A stretch of DNA of 64,000 nt from Lachnospiraceae bacterium AB2028 (GTDB lineage: Bacteria > Bacillota > Clostridia > Lachnospirales > Lachnospiraceae). The stretch lies in NCBI GenBank assembly GCA_000621425.1, contig KK211275.1:164523-228522 (forward strand), in the 5' to 3' direction. Shown in pieces: positions 26,559 to 34,796 of this stretch. Positions within the stretch are counted from its first letter, which is position 1. The number at the start of each line of letters is the position of its first letter. The notes beneath the pieces are model-generated. The model was not told the origin of the DNA and ran no database searches. It was given only the letters and a program-made list of their open reading frames with translations. The translations under genes and the position numbers were made by a program.

Positions 26559-28145
26559 ATGAACGGGTATTTTAAAGTTTTATCAGATCCAAAAGGTACT
26601 TTTTTACAACTGTTTGCTCCTACGGATGGCGGTGAGGCAGTCCATCTCAAGGAGATAATTCAATATCTGAATGAAAAGAAAATAGCTTTTGATCTGAAAC
26701 AGTTAAATGACGGTGTTGTTGCGGCTAATTTCGACAAGCCGATTTTCCTGTCTCCGGCTAAGCTCCTTCCATTATCTGAGAGCTGTATCGTTACAATTGC
26801 TGAAGACGGCATGTCGGCAACGGCGAGGTTTTATCCGGCTGCTACCAATGGCCGTGAGCTGAATGCAGAGGATGTAAGGAGCAGCTGCAGGCTGGCAGGA
26901 ATCAATTTTGGCATAGATGAAGAGGTGATCGCAGATTTTCTGGCGAACAAACAGTACTGTACGGATTATACTGTGGCGAAAGGAAAAGCTGTACAGGAAG
27001 GTACGGATGCCGTAATAGAATACTTCTTCAATACGGATAATAAGATAAGGCCTACGCTTAAGGAAGACGGAACGGTAGATTTCTTCAACCTTAATCTTGT
27101 AAATCACTGCAAGAAGGGTGATGTGCTGGCAAAGCTTACGCCTGCTGTTAGAGGTGTTGCCGGAATGTCTGTAAAGGGCGAGAAAGTTATGCCCAGGGAA
27201 GTGAAGGTCGCAAATTTACAGTATGGACTTAATATTGACATAAGTGAAGATAAGTGTACAATAACTTCACAGGTTGACGGACATGTATCGCTGACCGGGA
27301 ACAAGGTTTTTGTGTCGGATGTGCTGACTGTTACCAATGTGGATAATTCCACCGGCAATATTGAATATGATGGCACTGTTGTTATTATGGGCAATGTGAA
27401 TACAAATTTCAGTGTCAAGGCTAAGGGTGATGTTGAGGTAAAGGGTGCTGTTGAAGGTGCATATATAGAATCCGGCGGGAACATACTTCTTGCAAGGGGT
27501 ATAAACGGAATGGGTCGTGCAAAGATTGTGGCCGGCGGAAACATTGTGGCCAAGTTCATTGAAAACAGCACGGCTACTGCAGCTGGCTATATTGATGCGG
27601 ATGCCATTCTTCATTCTAATATAAGTGCCGGTACTGAAGTTCATGTTATGAGTAAGAAAGGCTTTATTGTAGGAGGTACTGTACAGGCTACTTCTAAAGT
27701 CTGTGCAAAGACCCTCGGTTCTGCAATGGGGGCTGACACCAAGGTTACCGTAGGAATGGACACAAGGATTTCAGCACGCATAGCAGAGTTAAATAAGGAA
27801 ATAGCGGATATTCAGAAAAATATGAAGACGATGCTTCCGGTACTGGACGCTGCTAAAAAGAAACTGGCTAACGGAATTAAGATGACACCGGATCAGGTGA
27901 AGAATGTTCAGCAGCTTGCGGGGACTGTAAAGGTGCTGCAGCAGAAACTGGCGGACGATACTAAGGAACTGGAAGAGCTTAAGGCTACTGCAACGGATAA
28001 TTCAAAGGCCACTGTAGAGGTTACCGGTGAGGTATATCCCGGAACAATAATAGCTATATCCGATTTGTCAATGATAGTTAAGAGTACATATAAGTACTGT
28101 AGATTTGTTGTAGAAAAGGGAGATGTAAAGATGGCTGCACTTTGA
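26559..28145 (+). CDS. FapA family (DUF342) polymer-forming protein
   Basis: 528 residues with an N-terminal domain (about 1-170), a central right-handed parallel beta-helix of the FapA/DUF342 kind rich in Gly, Val, Ile (about 190-390; e.g. GNVNTNFSVKAKGDVEVKG, GGNILLARGINGMGRAKIVAGG as short repeats), a coiled coil (about 405-475) and a small beta domain. These proteins form cytoplasmic polymers; function is poorly known, and homologues lie in motility operons of many Firmicutes. ATG 26559 follows GGGGG. 18 bases after fliA. Confidence 0.88.
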   Translation: MNGYFKVLSDPKGTFLQLFAPTDGGEAVHLKEIIQYLNEKKIAFDLKQLNDGVVAANFDKPIFLSPAKLLPLSESCIVTIAEDGMSATARFYPAATNGRELNAEDVRSSCRLAGINFGIDEEVIADFLANKQYCTDYTVAKGKAVQEGTDAVIEYFFNTDNKIRPTLKEDGTVDFFNLNLVNHCKKGDVLAKLTPAVRGVAGMSVKGEKVMPREVKVANLQYGLNIDISEDKCTITSQVDGHVSLTGNKVFVSDVLTVTNVDNSTGNIEYDGTVVIMGNVNTNFSVKAKGDVEVKGAVEGAYIESGGNILLARGINGMGRAKIVAGGNIVAKFIENSTATAAGYIDADAILHSNISAGTEVHVMSKKGFIVGGTVQATSKVCAKTLGSAMGADTKVTVGMDTRISARIAELNKEIADIQKNMKTMLPVLDAAKKKLANGIKMTPDQVKNVQQLAGTVKVLQQKLADDTKELEELKATATDNSKATVEVTGEVYPGTIIAISDLSMIVKSTYKYCRFVVEKGDVKMAAL

Positions 28146-28172
28146 TCCGAATGAATTTACGGAGGTGGTCTT

Positions 28173-28487
28173 ATGGCTATAGGAATGGTGGAAATGCAGG
28201 GGAGTATCCCCAGAGTACAGGATTTTCAAACACAGCAGCAGTTTGAGAATGACAAGGGTGCCATTTACCAATCTCAGCAACATGTTGAAGGTGAAAAACA
28301 GATAGAACAGAACAGCACGAATGTGCATGAAAAGGAAGATGCAAATGCAGAGACCGAGGCTGATGGAAAGCAGCGAGGCGGTTATGCAGGGGACGGTGGA
28401 AAACGTCGCAGGGAAAATGAAAAAGAAGCACAACCCCGTGACAGGGTAGTAGTTAAGGGACGGGGAAGCTTTGATATAAAGATTTAG
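28173..28487 (+). CDS. Uncharacterised hydrophilic protein of the motility operon
   Basis: 104 residues, highly polar, rich in Gln, Glu, Lys and Arg, without hydrophobic segments and probably disordered. The first 15 residues (AIGMVEMQGSIPRVQDF) and the last 15 (VVVKGRGSFDIKI) are the only non-repetitive parts, suggesting short binding motifs at both ends. A clear GGAGGT site and operon position between the DUF342 and DUF6115-like genes support expression. I do not recognise a characterised family. Confidence 0.75.
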   Translation: MAIGMVEMQGSIPRVQDFQTQQQFENDKGAIYQSQQHVEGEKQIEQNSTNVHEKEDANAETEADGKQRGGYAGDGGKRRRENEKEAQPRDRVVVKGRGSFDIKI

Positions 28488-28498
28488 TGAGGTAAAAA

Positions 28499-29653
28499 AT
28501 GACAGCGTTTGAAATAGTGCTGCTGACGATAGGGGTTATTGCTTTCGTCATCAGCTTCTTTATTCCGGAGGGCAAAGGAAAAGAAACCAGCCTGGATGAG
28601 GAAAAATTACAGGAGATCATAGATGAAAAGGTGAATATCGCTAAAAGACGCATCGATGATCTTACAGAGGAAAATGTGAACTATTCCATGGAAAAGTCAG
28701 AAAGAGCCCTGGAAAAGATCACAAACGAAAAGATACTTGCTGTGGGGGACTATTCAGATTCGATAATGAATGATCTGAATAAAACTCATCAGGAAGTAGT
28801 TTTTCTGTCTGATATGCTGGACAAAAATAAAGGTGATCTGACTAAGCTCCTGCTGGAGACCGACAAGATTTCCAAGGAGGCTTCAAAGGCTGCGAATGAT
28901 GCCTATAATCTGGCTGCAAATGCAGAGAAACTTTCGGAAAATGCCATGGAGACCGCAAAGAAGGCGGAAACCCAGGCTATGGTGGCAGAGGATAAGATGC
29001 TCGAGGCGCGACGCATGCTTATTGAAGGTGATCCGGATAAGGCAAATGAGATAGTTGTTTCAACAGATGTAGTGGGCACAGATAGTATACAGGCATCAGA
29101 GATGCAGGGGATTGAAGGAACTCTGCCGTCTGCAGTGACTGATGAGAAGGAAAATGACGGAAATCTTGTTTCACGGGCAAGGAAGGCATCTGCAAGGAAG
29201 GCTACAAGAACCGCCAGTAAGCGGAAAAAAGCAGAAGCAGAACTTATTGCTGATTCTGTGGAAAAACAGGAGATTGATACAGCTGACGGAAAAGGGAATG
29301 TTTCAGAAGAGGCGGATGATGATATTATTGATAATGCCCAGATGACACTTCTTGACATGGGCGACCTGACAGAAGAAAGGGATATGTCGGAATTTAAGGC
29401 TGAGCTGGAGAAAGAAGCTGCAGCAGATCGTCAGCGCACGGTTAGAAGGTCTGTTAGAAGGCCGAAGAAGAGTTCAGGTGATGAAAGGATTAGTCTAAGG
29501 TTTAATGATTCTGAGGATATGCCCGAGAACAATAATGAGCGTATCCTTGCCATGCATAAGATGGGAAGATCAAATGTGGCAATAGCAAAGGATTTAGGAC
29601 TGGGGATCGGTGAGGTCAAGCTGGTAATAGATCTTTATGAGAGCATGCTTTGA
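28499..29653 (+). CDS. DUF6115-like membrane-anchored coiled-coil protein
   Basis: 384 residues: N-terminal membrane helix (about 5-22), a long coiled coil (about 30-175, Glu/Lys/Ala heptads), a basic stretch with Ser/Arg/Lys (about 225-250), an acidic stretch, and a C-terminal 45-residue helix-turn-helix-like segment (ERILAMHKMGRSNVAIAKDLGLG) that I associate with DUF6115. The end resembles a small DNA- or protein-binding fold of the resolvase HTH type. The combination of membrane anchor, coiled coil and HTH suggests a scaffold. Unknown function; second last gene of the motility operon. Confidence 0.75.
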   Translation: MTAFEIVLLTIGVIAFVISFFIPEGKGKETSLDEEKLQEIIDEKVNIAKRRIDDLTEENVNYSMEKSERALEKITNEKILAVGDYSDSIMNDLNKTHQEVVFLSDMLDKNKGDLTKLLLETDKISKEASKAANDAYNLAANAEKLSENAMETAKKAETQAMVAEDKMLEARRMLIEGDPDKANEIVVSTDVVGTDSIQASEMQGIEGTLPSAVTDEKENDGNLVSRARKASARKATRTASKRKKAEAELIADSVEKQEIDTADGKGNVSEEADDDIIDNAQMTLLDMGDLTEERDMSEFKAELEKEAAADRQRTVRRSVRRPKKSSGDERISLRFNDSEDMPENNNERILAMHKMGRSNVAIAKDLGLGIGEVKLVIDLYESML

Positions 29654-29668
29654 CCGGGGTGTTTTTGA

Positions 29669-30535
29669 ATGAAACTTAAGTATTATATAAGAGGTTTGGG
29701 AATAGGGATGGCTGTAACCGCGCTGGTTCTGCATTTTTCGGGTGCATCGGCAGCGCCTATGTCTGATGCTGAAATAATGCGTCGTGCTGAAGAACTGGGG
29801 ATGTCAAGGAGTGTAACCCTTTCTGAACTGGGGCAGGGTACATCAGGTACCGAAGGCGATGGTCAGAACGGTGGAAAAGGAAGTGTGTCTGATGGCAGTG
29901 TTTCGGATGGTTCATCAGTAAGTGCCGGAAGTATAAGCGGCAATGAGACGGTAAGTGGAGATAGTGTAAGTGCTGATGGGGCAACGCCTACGCCTACTGA
30001 AAAGGCGACTGCGACTCCTGAGCCTACGGCAACGCTGCATCCGACAGCGACAACGAAACCGACGTCAACTCCTACGCCGACGGTTAAGCCAACCGCGACA
30101 CCTACGCCTACGCCAAAAGCTACAGCAACCCCGACGCCTACGCCTACGCCAACGGTTAAGCCTACGGCGACGCCTACGCCTACAAGTAAACCTACGGCAA
30201 CACCGACTGCAACAGCTACGCCTACGGCAAAGCCAACCGCAACCCCGACACCTACAGCTACGCCTACAACCAAGCCTACGGCAACACCGACACCCACTCC
30301 TGCAGGCAGCAGTACAAGCGATGGTGCCGTGACTGTGAATATTACTTCAGGTGAGGATTCCTACCAGGTTGCAAAGGCTCTGATGTCATTGGGGGCTGTG
30401 GAATCTGCGGCAGAGTTTGATGAATACCTCTGTGCCAATAATTATGATAAGCATATCCGGGCCGGCAGGCATACAATCCCTAAGGGCTCAGATTATAAAA
30501 CTATTGCTGAAATAATAACAAGTGCGGGGGAGTAG
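29669..30535 (+). CDS. Secreted MltG/YceG-like domain protein with Thr-Pro linker
   Basis: 288 residues: N-terminal signal or anchor helix (about 7-28), a Ser/Gly/Val-rich segment, a long T-P-x repeat linker (residues 106-211), and a C-terminal domain of about 65 residues ([22 protein letters not shown]...[19 protein letters not shown]) that resembles the LysM-like half of the endolytic transglycosylase MltG. The catalytic half of MltG is absent. It probably sits outside the membrane in the cell wall. Last gene before the terminator, so likely part of the motility operon, but no function can be assigned. Confidence 0.72.
29984..30301 (+). repeat. Thr-Pro low-complexity coding repeat
   Basis: About 106 codons made almost only of Thr, Pro, Ala and Lys in patterns such as [10 protein letters not shown]. 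The DNA is a degenerate array of ACGCCTACG-like units. It encodes a stiff extracellular spacer that could span the peptidoglycan. Confidence 0.85.
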
Positions 30536-30591
30536 CGTACTCACGCAGATAGACAGACTTTCTACAAGTTGTTAATAATATAAGGTAAAAT

Positions 30592-30638
30592 AAAAAACTC
30601 GCATCTGTTTTTGAACATTTGCGAGTTTTTTTTATTAT
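30592..30638. terminator. Bidirectional terminator between the motility operon and pta
   Basis: AAAAAACTCGCA (30592-30603) and TGCGAGTTTTTT (30620-30631) form a 12-bp stem with a 16-base loop. The A-rich left arm and T-rich right arm make it work for the plus-strand operon ending at 30535 and for the minus-strand pta ending at 30654. Confidence 0.9.
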
Positions 30639-30653
30639 AGTCTCCTGATTATC

Positions 30654-31643
30654 TTAAGACAATGCCGCCGTGATTATGGCCATTGAATACACTTCAATTG
30701 CATTGCATCCCCTGGACAGATCATTGATGGGGGAGTTAAGTCCCAGAAGAATCGGACCGTAAGCATCGAAACGGCCCAAACGCTGTGCTATCTTATAGCC
30801 GATATTTCCGGCATTGATATCAGGGAAAATAAATGTGTTAGCCTGTCCTGCCACTTCAGAGGTAGGGAATTTTTTCTGCGCAACTCTTGATGATACGGCA
30901 GCGTCGAACTGCATTTCACCATCAATGGGGATATTCGGATTGCGCTGCTTGGTTTTTCTTGCGGCATTTCTCATTTTATCAACATCCTCACCCTTTCCGG
31001 AACCGTCGGTTGAATAAGAAAGAAATGCAACCTTGGGGTCGACGCCGAAGAGCTGTGCACATTTAATGGTTTCCTCTGCAATCTCTACCAACTCGTCTTC
31101 AGTAGGCTTTATATTGATTGCGCAGTCACCCATGGCAAGTACTTCATTACTTCCGGTTGCACCGGGACGGACCAGAATGAAACAGGATGAAACTATTTTG
31201 TTACCGGGTTTTGTTTTGATAAGCTGGAGGGCAGGGCGGACTGTGTCTGCCGTAGAGTAAGTTGCACCGCCAAGCAAGGCATCGGCATACCCCATCTTTA
31301 CCAGCATGGTTCCGAAGTAGTTGGATTTGCGGAGCAGTTCCCGTGCTTGTTCAGGGGTAACGCCTTTGCTTTTGCGCAATTCTACGAAAGCAGCTACCAT
31401 CTCGTCGATATCTTCATAATTGTCGGGATCTATTATCTTGGCTCCACGTATATTAAAGCCTGCTTCCTCAGCGCTTTTGTATATTTCATCAGGGGTTCCT
31501 ACCAGAACAGGTTTTAAAAAGCTGCTGGCAAGGAGTCTTGAAGATGCTTCCAGGATACGGGGATCGCATCCTTCCGTGAAAACGATCATTTTAGGATCTT
31601 TTTTCAGTTTTTCGATCATCGCGCCAAAACCGAAGTCTGTCAT
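30654..31643 (-). CDS. pta: Phosphate acetyltransferase
   Basis: 329 residues, the short single-domain Pta of Firmicutes. Diagnostic stretches include MIVFTEGCDPRIL, NYFGTMLVKMGYADALLGGA and FPDINAGNIGYKIAQRLG. It converts acetyl-CoA to acetyl phosphate, the step before ATP formation in acetate fermentation. Start ATG 31643 lies five bases after GGAGGT; longer in-frame options upstream have no site. The usual partner ackA is not adjacent. Its own promoter overlaps a long palindrome. Confidence 0.95.
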   Translation of the reverse strand: MTDFGFGAMIEKLKKDPKMIVFTEGCDPRILEASSRLLASSFLKPVLVGTPDEIYKSAEEAGFNIRGAKIIDPDNYEDIDEMVAAFVELRKSKGVTPEQARELLRKSNYFGTMLVKMGYADALLGGATYSTADTVRPALQLIKTKPGNKIVSSCFILVRPGATGSNEVLAMGDCAINIKPTEDELVEIAEETIKCAQLFGVDPKVAFLSYSTDGSGKGEDVDKMRNAARKTKQRNPNIPIDGEMQFDAAVSSRVAQKKFPTSEVAGQANTFIFPDINAGNIGYKIAQRLGRFDAYGPILLGLNSPINDLSRGCNAIEVYSMAIITAALS

Positions 31644-31674
31644 TTGTAACCTCCACTCATTTATCTTTTGTGTG

Positions 31675-31692
31675 ATATCAGATATCTGATAT
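31675..31692. promoter_or_regulatory. 18-bp perfect palindrome in the pta promoter
   Basis: ATATCAGATATCTGATAT is a perfect 18-bp inverted repeat. It overlaps the -10 box of the pta promoter (31689-31694) and the start of its transcript, the ideal place for a repressor operator. It is AT-rich and not a GC hairpin, so a DNA-binding protein is more likely than an RNA structure. Confidence 0.55.
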
Positions 31693-31717
31693 AATTGAAT
31701 GCGCAAAACACTGTCAA
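31689..31717 (-). promoter_or_regulatory. Sigma-A promoter of pta
   Basis: On the minus strand TTGACA (31717-31712) and TTATAT (31694-31689) are 17 bases apart. The predicted start near 31682 leaves a short leader of about 40 bases with GGAGGT before the pta ATG. Confidence 0.75.
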
Positions 31718-31721
31718 TATT

Positions 31722-31730
31722 TGCTATAAT
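31722..31730 (+). promoter_or_regulatory. Extended -10 promoter for the zinc-ribbon gene
   Basis: TGCTATAAT (31722-31730) is an extended -10 element on the plus strand; the -35 region is poor. It would transcribe the gene at 31864 with a leader of about 125 bases, and it lies back to back with the pta promoter. Confidence 0.5.
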
Positions 31731-31863
31731 ATTCTAACACATATAAAGGATTTAGGCATGTTTTTTTCTGCAAGACCGTTATATTAGACCAAACGGACCA
31801 TAGTTGCTTTCATGGGATTCGTTGTCTTTGCTAATAGTGATTTTGGAGGGGATTTAGTAGTAA

Positions 31864-33618
31864 ATGAAATGTATAAGGTGCGGTGCTGAATTAAGATACG
31901 ATCCGGGCAGACAGATGCTTGTCTGCGATCACTGTGAGGCTGAGTTTGATTCTGCATCATATGTAAAAGAAAGAGAGAATGAAGGAACCGCCGAGGAATA
32001 TGCAAAAGTGCTTGACGGTGAGGCTGTCACTTCTGTTTTGTATGCTGATTCCGAAGGAAATGCTACCGAAGAATTAAGGGTGAAGAACGACGGCGGCATA
32101 ATGAGTGATGTTACAGAGGACTCTATGAATGTCATAGAGTATGTATGTCCGAACTGTGGCGGAACCCTGTATTCCGTTGAAGAGGCAGCAAATGGTTTCT
32201 GTAGTTTCTGCGGCTCACAGATGATGCTTGAAACGAGATTTTCAAGGATGAGAAAGCCGGAAGGGGTAATTCCATTTGTGCAGACAAAAGAAGACTGCAA
32301 GGCAAGGTTTAGCAGCTTTATCAAGAAAGCTGTATTCGCACCAAAGGAATTTAAGGATCCTGCGGCGCTTGAGAAGTTCCGCGGTATATATATGCCTTAC
32401 CATGTATTCGATACCGAGTTCAACGGCATCGGAAAGGTGATGGGAGAAAAGCAGTATAGACAGGGTGACTATATCGTAACGGATACACACCTCTGTTCTG
32501 CGAAGGTAGAGGCCTACTACAAGGGATTGTCATACGATGCACAGGCGGCTTTTGATGATCATATAAGTGAACATATTGCTCCTTTTGATATACACAGGAT
32601 GGAGCCTTTTAATGAAAACTATTTGGCAGGTTTTTATGCAGACAGGGCAGATGTTCCGGCACAGTTATATCGTGATGATGCACAGAGCTTTGCCTATGAC
32701 CAGATCAGAAAGAAGATTGAAAGCGGATTCAAGGGTATTGTATTCAGGAGAAACGAAGATAAGGAACTATTACCGGTGGATGTTACGAAAGAATACAATG
32801 TGTTTTTTCCGGTATGGTTCCTTTCATACCGCAAGAAGGACAGGGTGGCATACGCTGTCGTAAATGGCCAGACCGGAAAGCTTTATTGCGACCTTCCTAT
32901 AGATATAACCAAATTTATACTAAGTACGCTTTTGATGACAGTGCTAATCTACCTTATACTGCTGTTTGTGATGCCGGTATTGCAGCCTGGAGAGCTTATG
33001 AATGTGATACAGGTACTTGCGGCTATTTCCGGTGTAATACTGGAGCGTAGTGCGAACCGGCTTGCAAGAAGGGAAATGCGTGTTGATGACCAAGGTTATT
33101 TTTATAAATACTTGCGATATAACCCGGATGCCCTTGACCTGCTTGCCAAAAGCAGCAAGTACAATAACAAGAAGAAGTTTTCCATCAGAAGATTTATGAT
33201 GAAATCGGAGGTGGTGACTACCATGGCAGTACTGTTTACATTGGTGTTCATGTGCCCGTCACTTATAGTTATGCTTCTGACATTTGTCGTAGGGTCGACA
33301 TCGATTTCACTGAATCTAAGTATAGCCTTGAATGTGGTAGTAACAGCAATTGCCATTAGGATCTTTGTAAGCTACTGGAAAGTGCATGAAAAGAAGATGC
33401 TTTTTACCGGTGGTGTATTGATGATAGTAGGATGTACTGTGGCAACTCTTCTGTCACTTATTCATCCCATAAATGACCTGCCATATTATATTGTGGCAGC
33501 TGTAATGGGGTTTTCTGTTGTATTTTCTCAGCTGGCGATACTTGATGTATATAATAGGACGACTACAAGACCGCTGCCACAGCTTAACAGAATGGGAGGT
33601 GATGACAGTGCGGTATAA
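31864..33618 (+). CDS. Zinc-ribbon membrane protein (TFIIB-type zinc finger domain)
   Basis: 584 residues. Two zinc ribbons are visible at the N-terminus: C3/C6 with C21/C24, and C95/C98 with C113/C116. A soluble middle domain (about 130-340, GVIPFVQTKEDCKARF; YMPYHVFDTE) follows, then about seven membrane helices in the second half (about 345-570). Proteins of this layout are often labelled TFIIB-type zinc ribbon or DNA-binding by homology to the ribbon only; the middle part resembles a conserved membrane-associated family without known function. It overlaps the TPM-domain gene downstream, suggesting that the two act together at the membrane. Confidence 0.75.
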   Translation: MKCIRCGAELRYDPGRQMLVCDHCEAEFDSASYVKERENEGTAEEYAKVLDGEAVTSVLYADSEGNATEELRVKNDGGIMSDVTEDSMNVIEYVCPNCGGTLYSVEEAANGFCSFCGSQMMLETRFSRMRKPEGVIPFVQTKEDCKARFSSFIKKAVFAPKEFKDPAALEKFRGIYMPYHVFDTEFNGIGKVMGEKQYRQGDYIVTDTHLCSAKVEAYYKGLSYDAQAAFDDHISEHIAPFDIHRMEPFNENYLAGFYADRADVPAQLYRDDAQSFAYDQIRKKIESGFKGIVFRRNEDKELLPVDVTKEYNVFFPVWFLSYRKKDRVAYAVVNGQTGKLYCDLPIDITKFILSTLLMTVLIYLILLFVMPVLQPGELMNVIQVLAAISGVILERSANRLARREMRVDDQGYFYKYLRYNPDALDLLAKSSKYNNKKKFSIRRFMMKSEVVTTMAVLFTLVFMCPSLIVMLLTFVVGSTSISLNLSIALNVVVTAIAIRIFVSYWKVHEKKMLFTGGVLMIVGCTVATLLSLIHPINDLPYYIVAAVMGFSVVFSQLAILDVYNRTTTRPLPQLNRMGGDDSAV

Positions 33619-34441
33619 GAAGTTATTGTTTGTTTTTGTGGTTCTTTTGCTGTTATTCTGTGTGAGTATTCCTCTATGTGTGCAGGCTGTGGATCATTAT
33701 ATAGATCCGGCAATCTATTATTATGAGAATCCGGATACTGGGTATGTTGCTGCTGTTCAGGATAATGCTTGGATTTATTCAGAAGAGCAGAAGAAAGCCC
33801 TGATAGAAAAAATGGCACCTATTACCGAATACGGTAATGCATATCTGCTTACGGTGGATGAGAATATTCAGTACGGAAGTGATTATGCACTGCAGTTTTA
33901 TACGCAGTTTTTCGGGGGGGATTCCGGCATAATGGTCATGGAGCAATTAAGTGACCGTACAGTTCACATCTGGACATTTGGTGAGACAAAAAAAGTTATC
34001 ACATCATCGGAAATCAGCATCATAACAGATGATGTATCAAAATACGCAGCAGATGGAGATTTTGAGCAGTGTGCTGAAAAGACTTTTTCAGAAGTCGGTA
34101 CAGTTTTGAGCAGCGGAAAGGTAGGCGAGGTCCTTAGTGGCAGCGGAATAGGGCGTCCCCTTAAGTTCATAGGCTGTTTTTTCATAGCGTTCATACTGTC
34201 ATTTTTCATTAATTTTATGATAGTGAGGATGCATACCAGGAAAAAGGATGTTACTGCAGAAGAAACCATTATGGGATTATATTCCAAGTGCCGTGCGGAA
34301 GATTATTATGATGAAGTGATAGCAACTCGTTCCGTTTATTCTCCGCTTTCAGGAAAAAACAGTGGAAGTGGCAGGGGACGTGGTGGGAGCAGTATCGGAA
34401 TGCATGAACGTTCCATAAACAGAAGGAGTCGTTGGCATTAA
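33608..34441 (+). CDS. TPM domain membrane protein
   Basis: 277 residues: signal sequence (about 6-26), an extracytoplasmic TPM-like domain (about 55-180, AWIYSEEQKKALIEKM...YGNAYLLTVDENIQYG), a membrane helix (about 197-218), and a Ser/Gly/Arg-rich cytoplasmic tail. TPM domains are found in phosphatases of thylakoids and in putative secreted repair proteins; catalytic residues were not checked. GTG 33608 was chosen because GGGAGGT lies seven bases ahead; ATG 33602 would be only one base away. Overlaps the previous gene by 11 bases. Confidence 0.78.
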   Translation: MRYKKLLFVFVVLLLLFCVSIPLCVQAVDHYIDPAIYYYENPDTGYVAAVQDNAWIYSEEQKKALIEKMAPITEYGNAYLLTVDENIQYGSDYALQFYTQFFGGDSGIMVMEQLSDRTVHIWTFGETKKVITSSEISIITDDVSKYAADGDFEQCAEKTFSEVGTVLSSGKVGEVLSGSGIGRPLKFIGCFFIAFILSFFINFMIVRMHTRKKDVTAEETIMGLYSKCRAEDYYDEVIATRSVYSPLSGKNSGSGRGRGGSSIGMHERSINRRSRWH

Positions 34442-34458
34442 TATATAACCTTATTAGG

Positions 34459-34486
34459 TTGATATAGCAAAAGATGTTAGTAAAAT
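34459..34486 (+). promoter_or_regulatory. Putative promoter before the DUF1858 gene
   Basis: TTGATA (34459-34464) and TAAAAT (34481-34486) with a 16-base spacer. A small AACCT/AGGTT hairpin (34447-34460) precedes it. Expected to drive the DUF1858-methyltransferase-rdgB-phosphodiesterase-SseB/macro run. Confidence 0.5.
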
Positions 34487-34523
34487 TGACAGCTGCAGAA
34501 ATTTGCGGCGGAAAGGTGACAAA

Positions 34524-34793
34524 ATGGCACAGAAGATTACAAAAGATATGCTTATACCGGATGTACTGGCAGTTAATCCGTATATTTCAAACATACTCAT
34601 GGGACAGGGCATGCACTGCATATCCTGTTTTGCGGCAGCCGGGGAAACTCTTGAACAGGCCATGTATGTACACGGCTTTTCAGCAGAGGATGTGGATGTG
34701 CTGGTGGCTGATTTAAATGACTTCGTTGAGCAGCAGGAAAAGTATGAAGCAGAAAACGAGGCAGAGGCAAAGAAGGCTGCAGGCCAGGAGTAA
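34524..34793 (+). CDS. DUF1858 domain protein
   Basis: 89 residues. The DUF1858 core (VLAVNPYISNILMGQGMHCISCFAAAGETLEQA) holds a CxxC motif (Cys-Ile-Ser-Cys) after a Gly-Met-His turn, as in the hybrid-cluster-associated redox disulfide family. It is followed by a short Glu/Ala-rich helix. The CxxC suggests redox or metal binding; the actual role is unknown. AAAGGTGA precedes ATG 34524. Three bases separate it from the methyltransferase gene. Confidence 0.85.
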   Translation: MAQKITKDMLIPDVLAVNPYISNILMGQGMHCISCFAAAGETLEQAMYVHGFSAEDVDVLVADLNDFVEQQEKYEAENEAEAKKAAGQE

Positions 34794-34796
34794 GTG

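Noticed and set aside
29863-30297. Minus-strand frame reading only Gly, Val and Ala
   Set aside because: It is the reverse reading of the Thr-Pro repeat region; the pattern is an artefact of the repeat.
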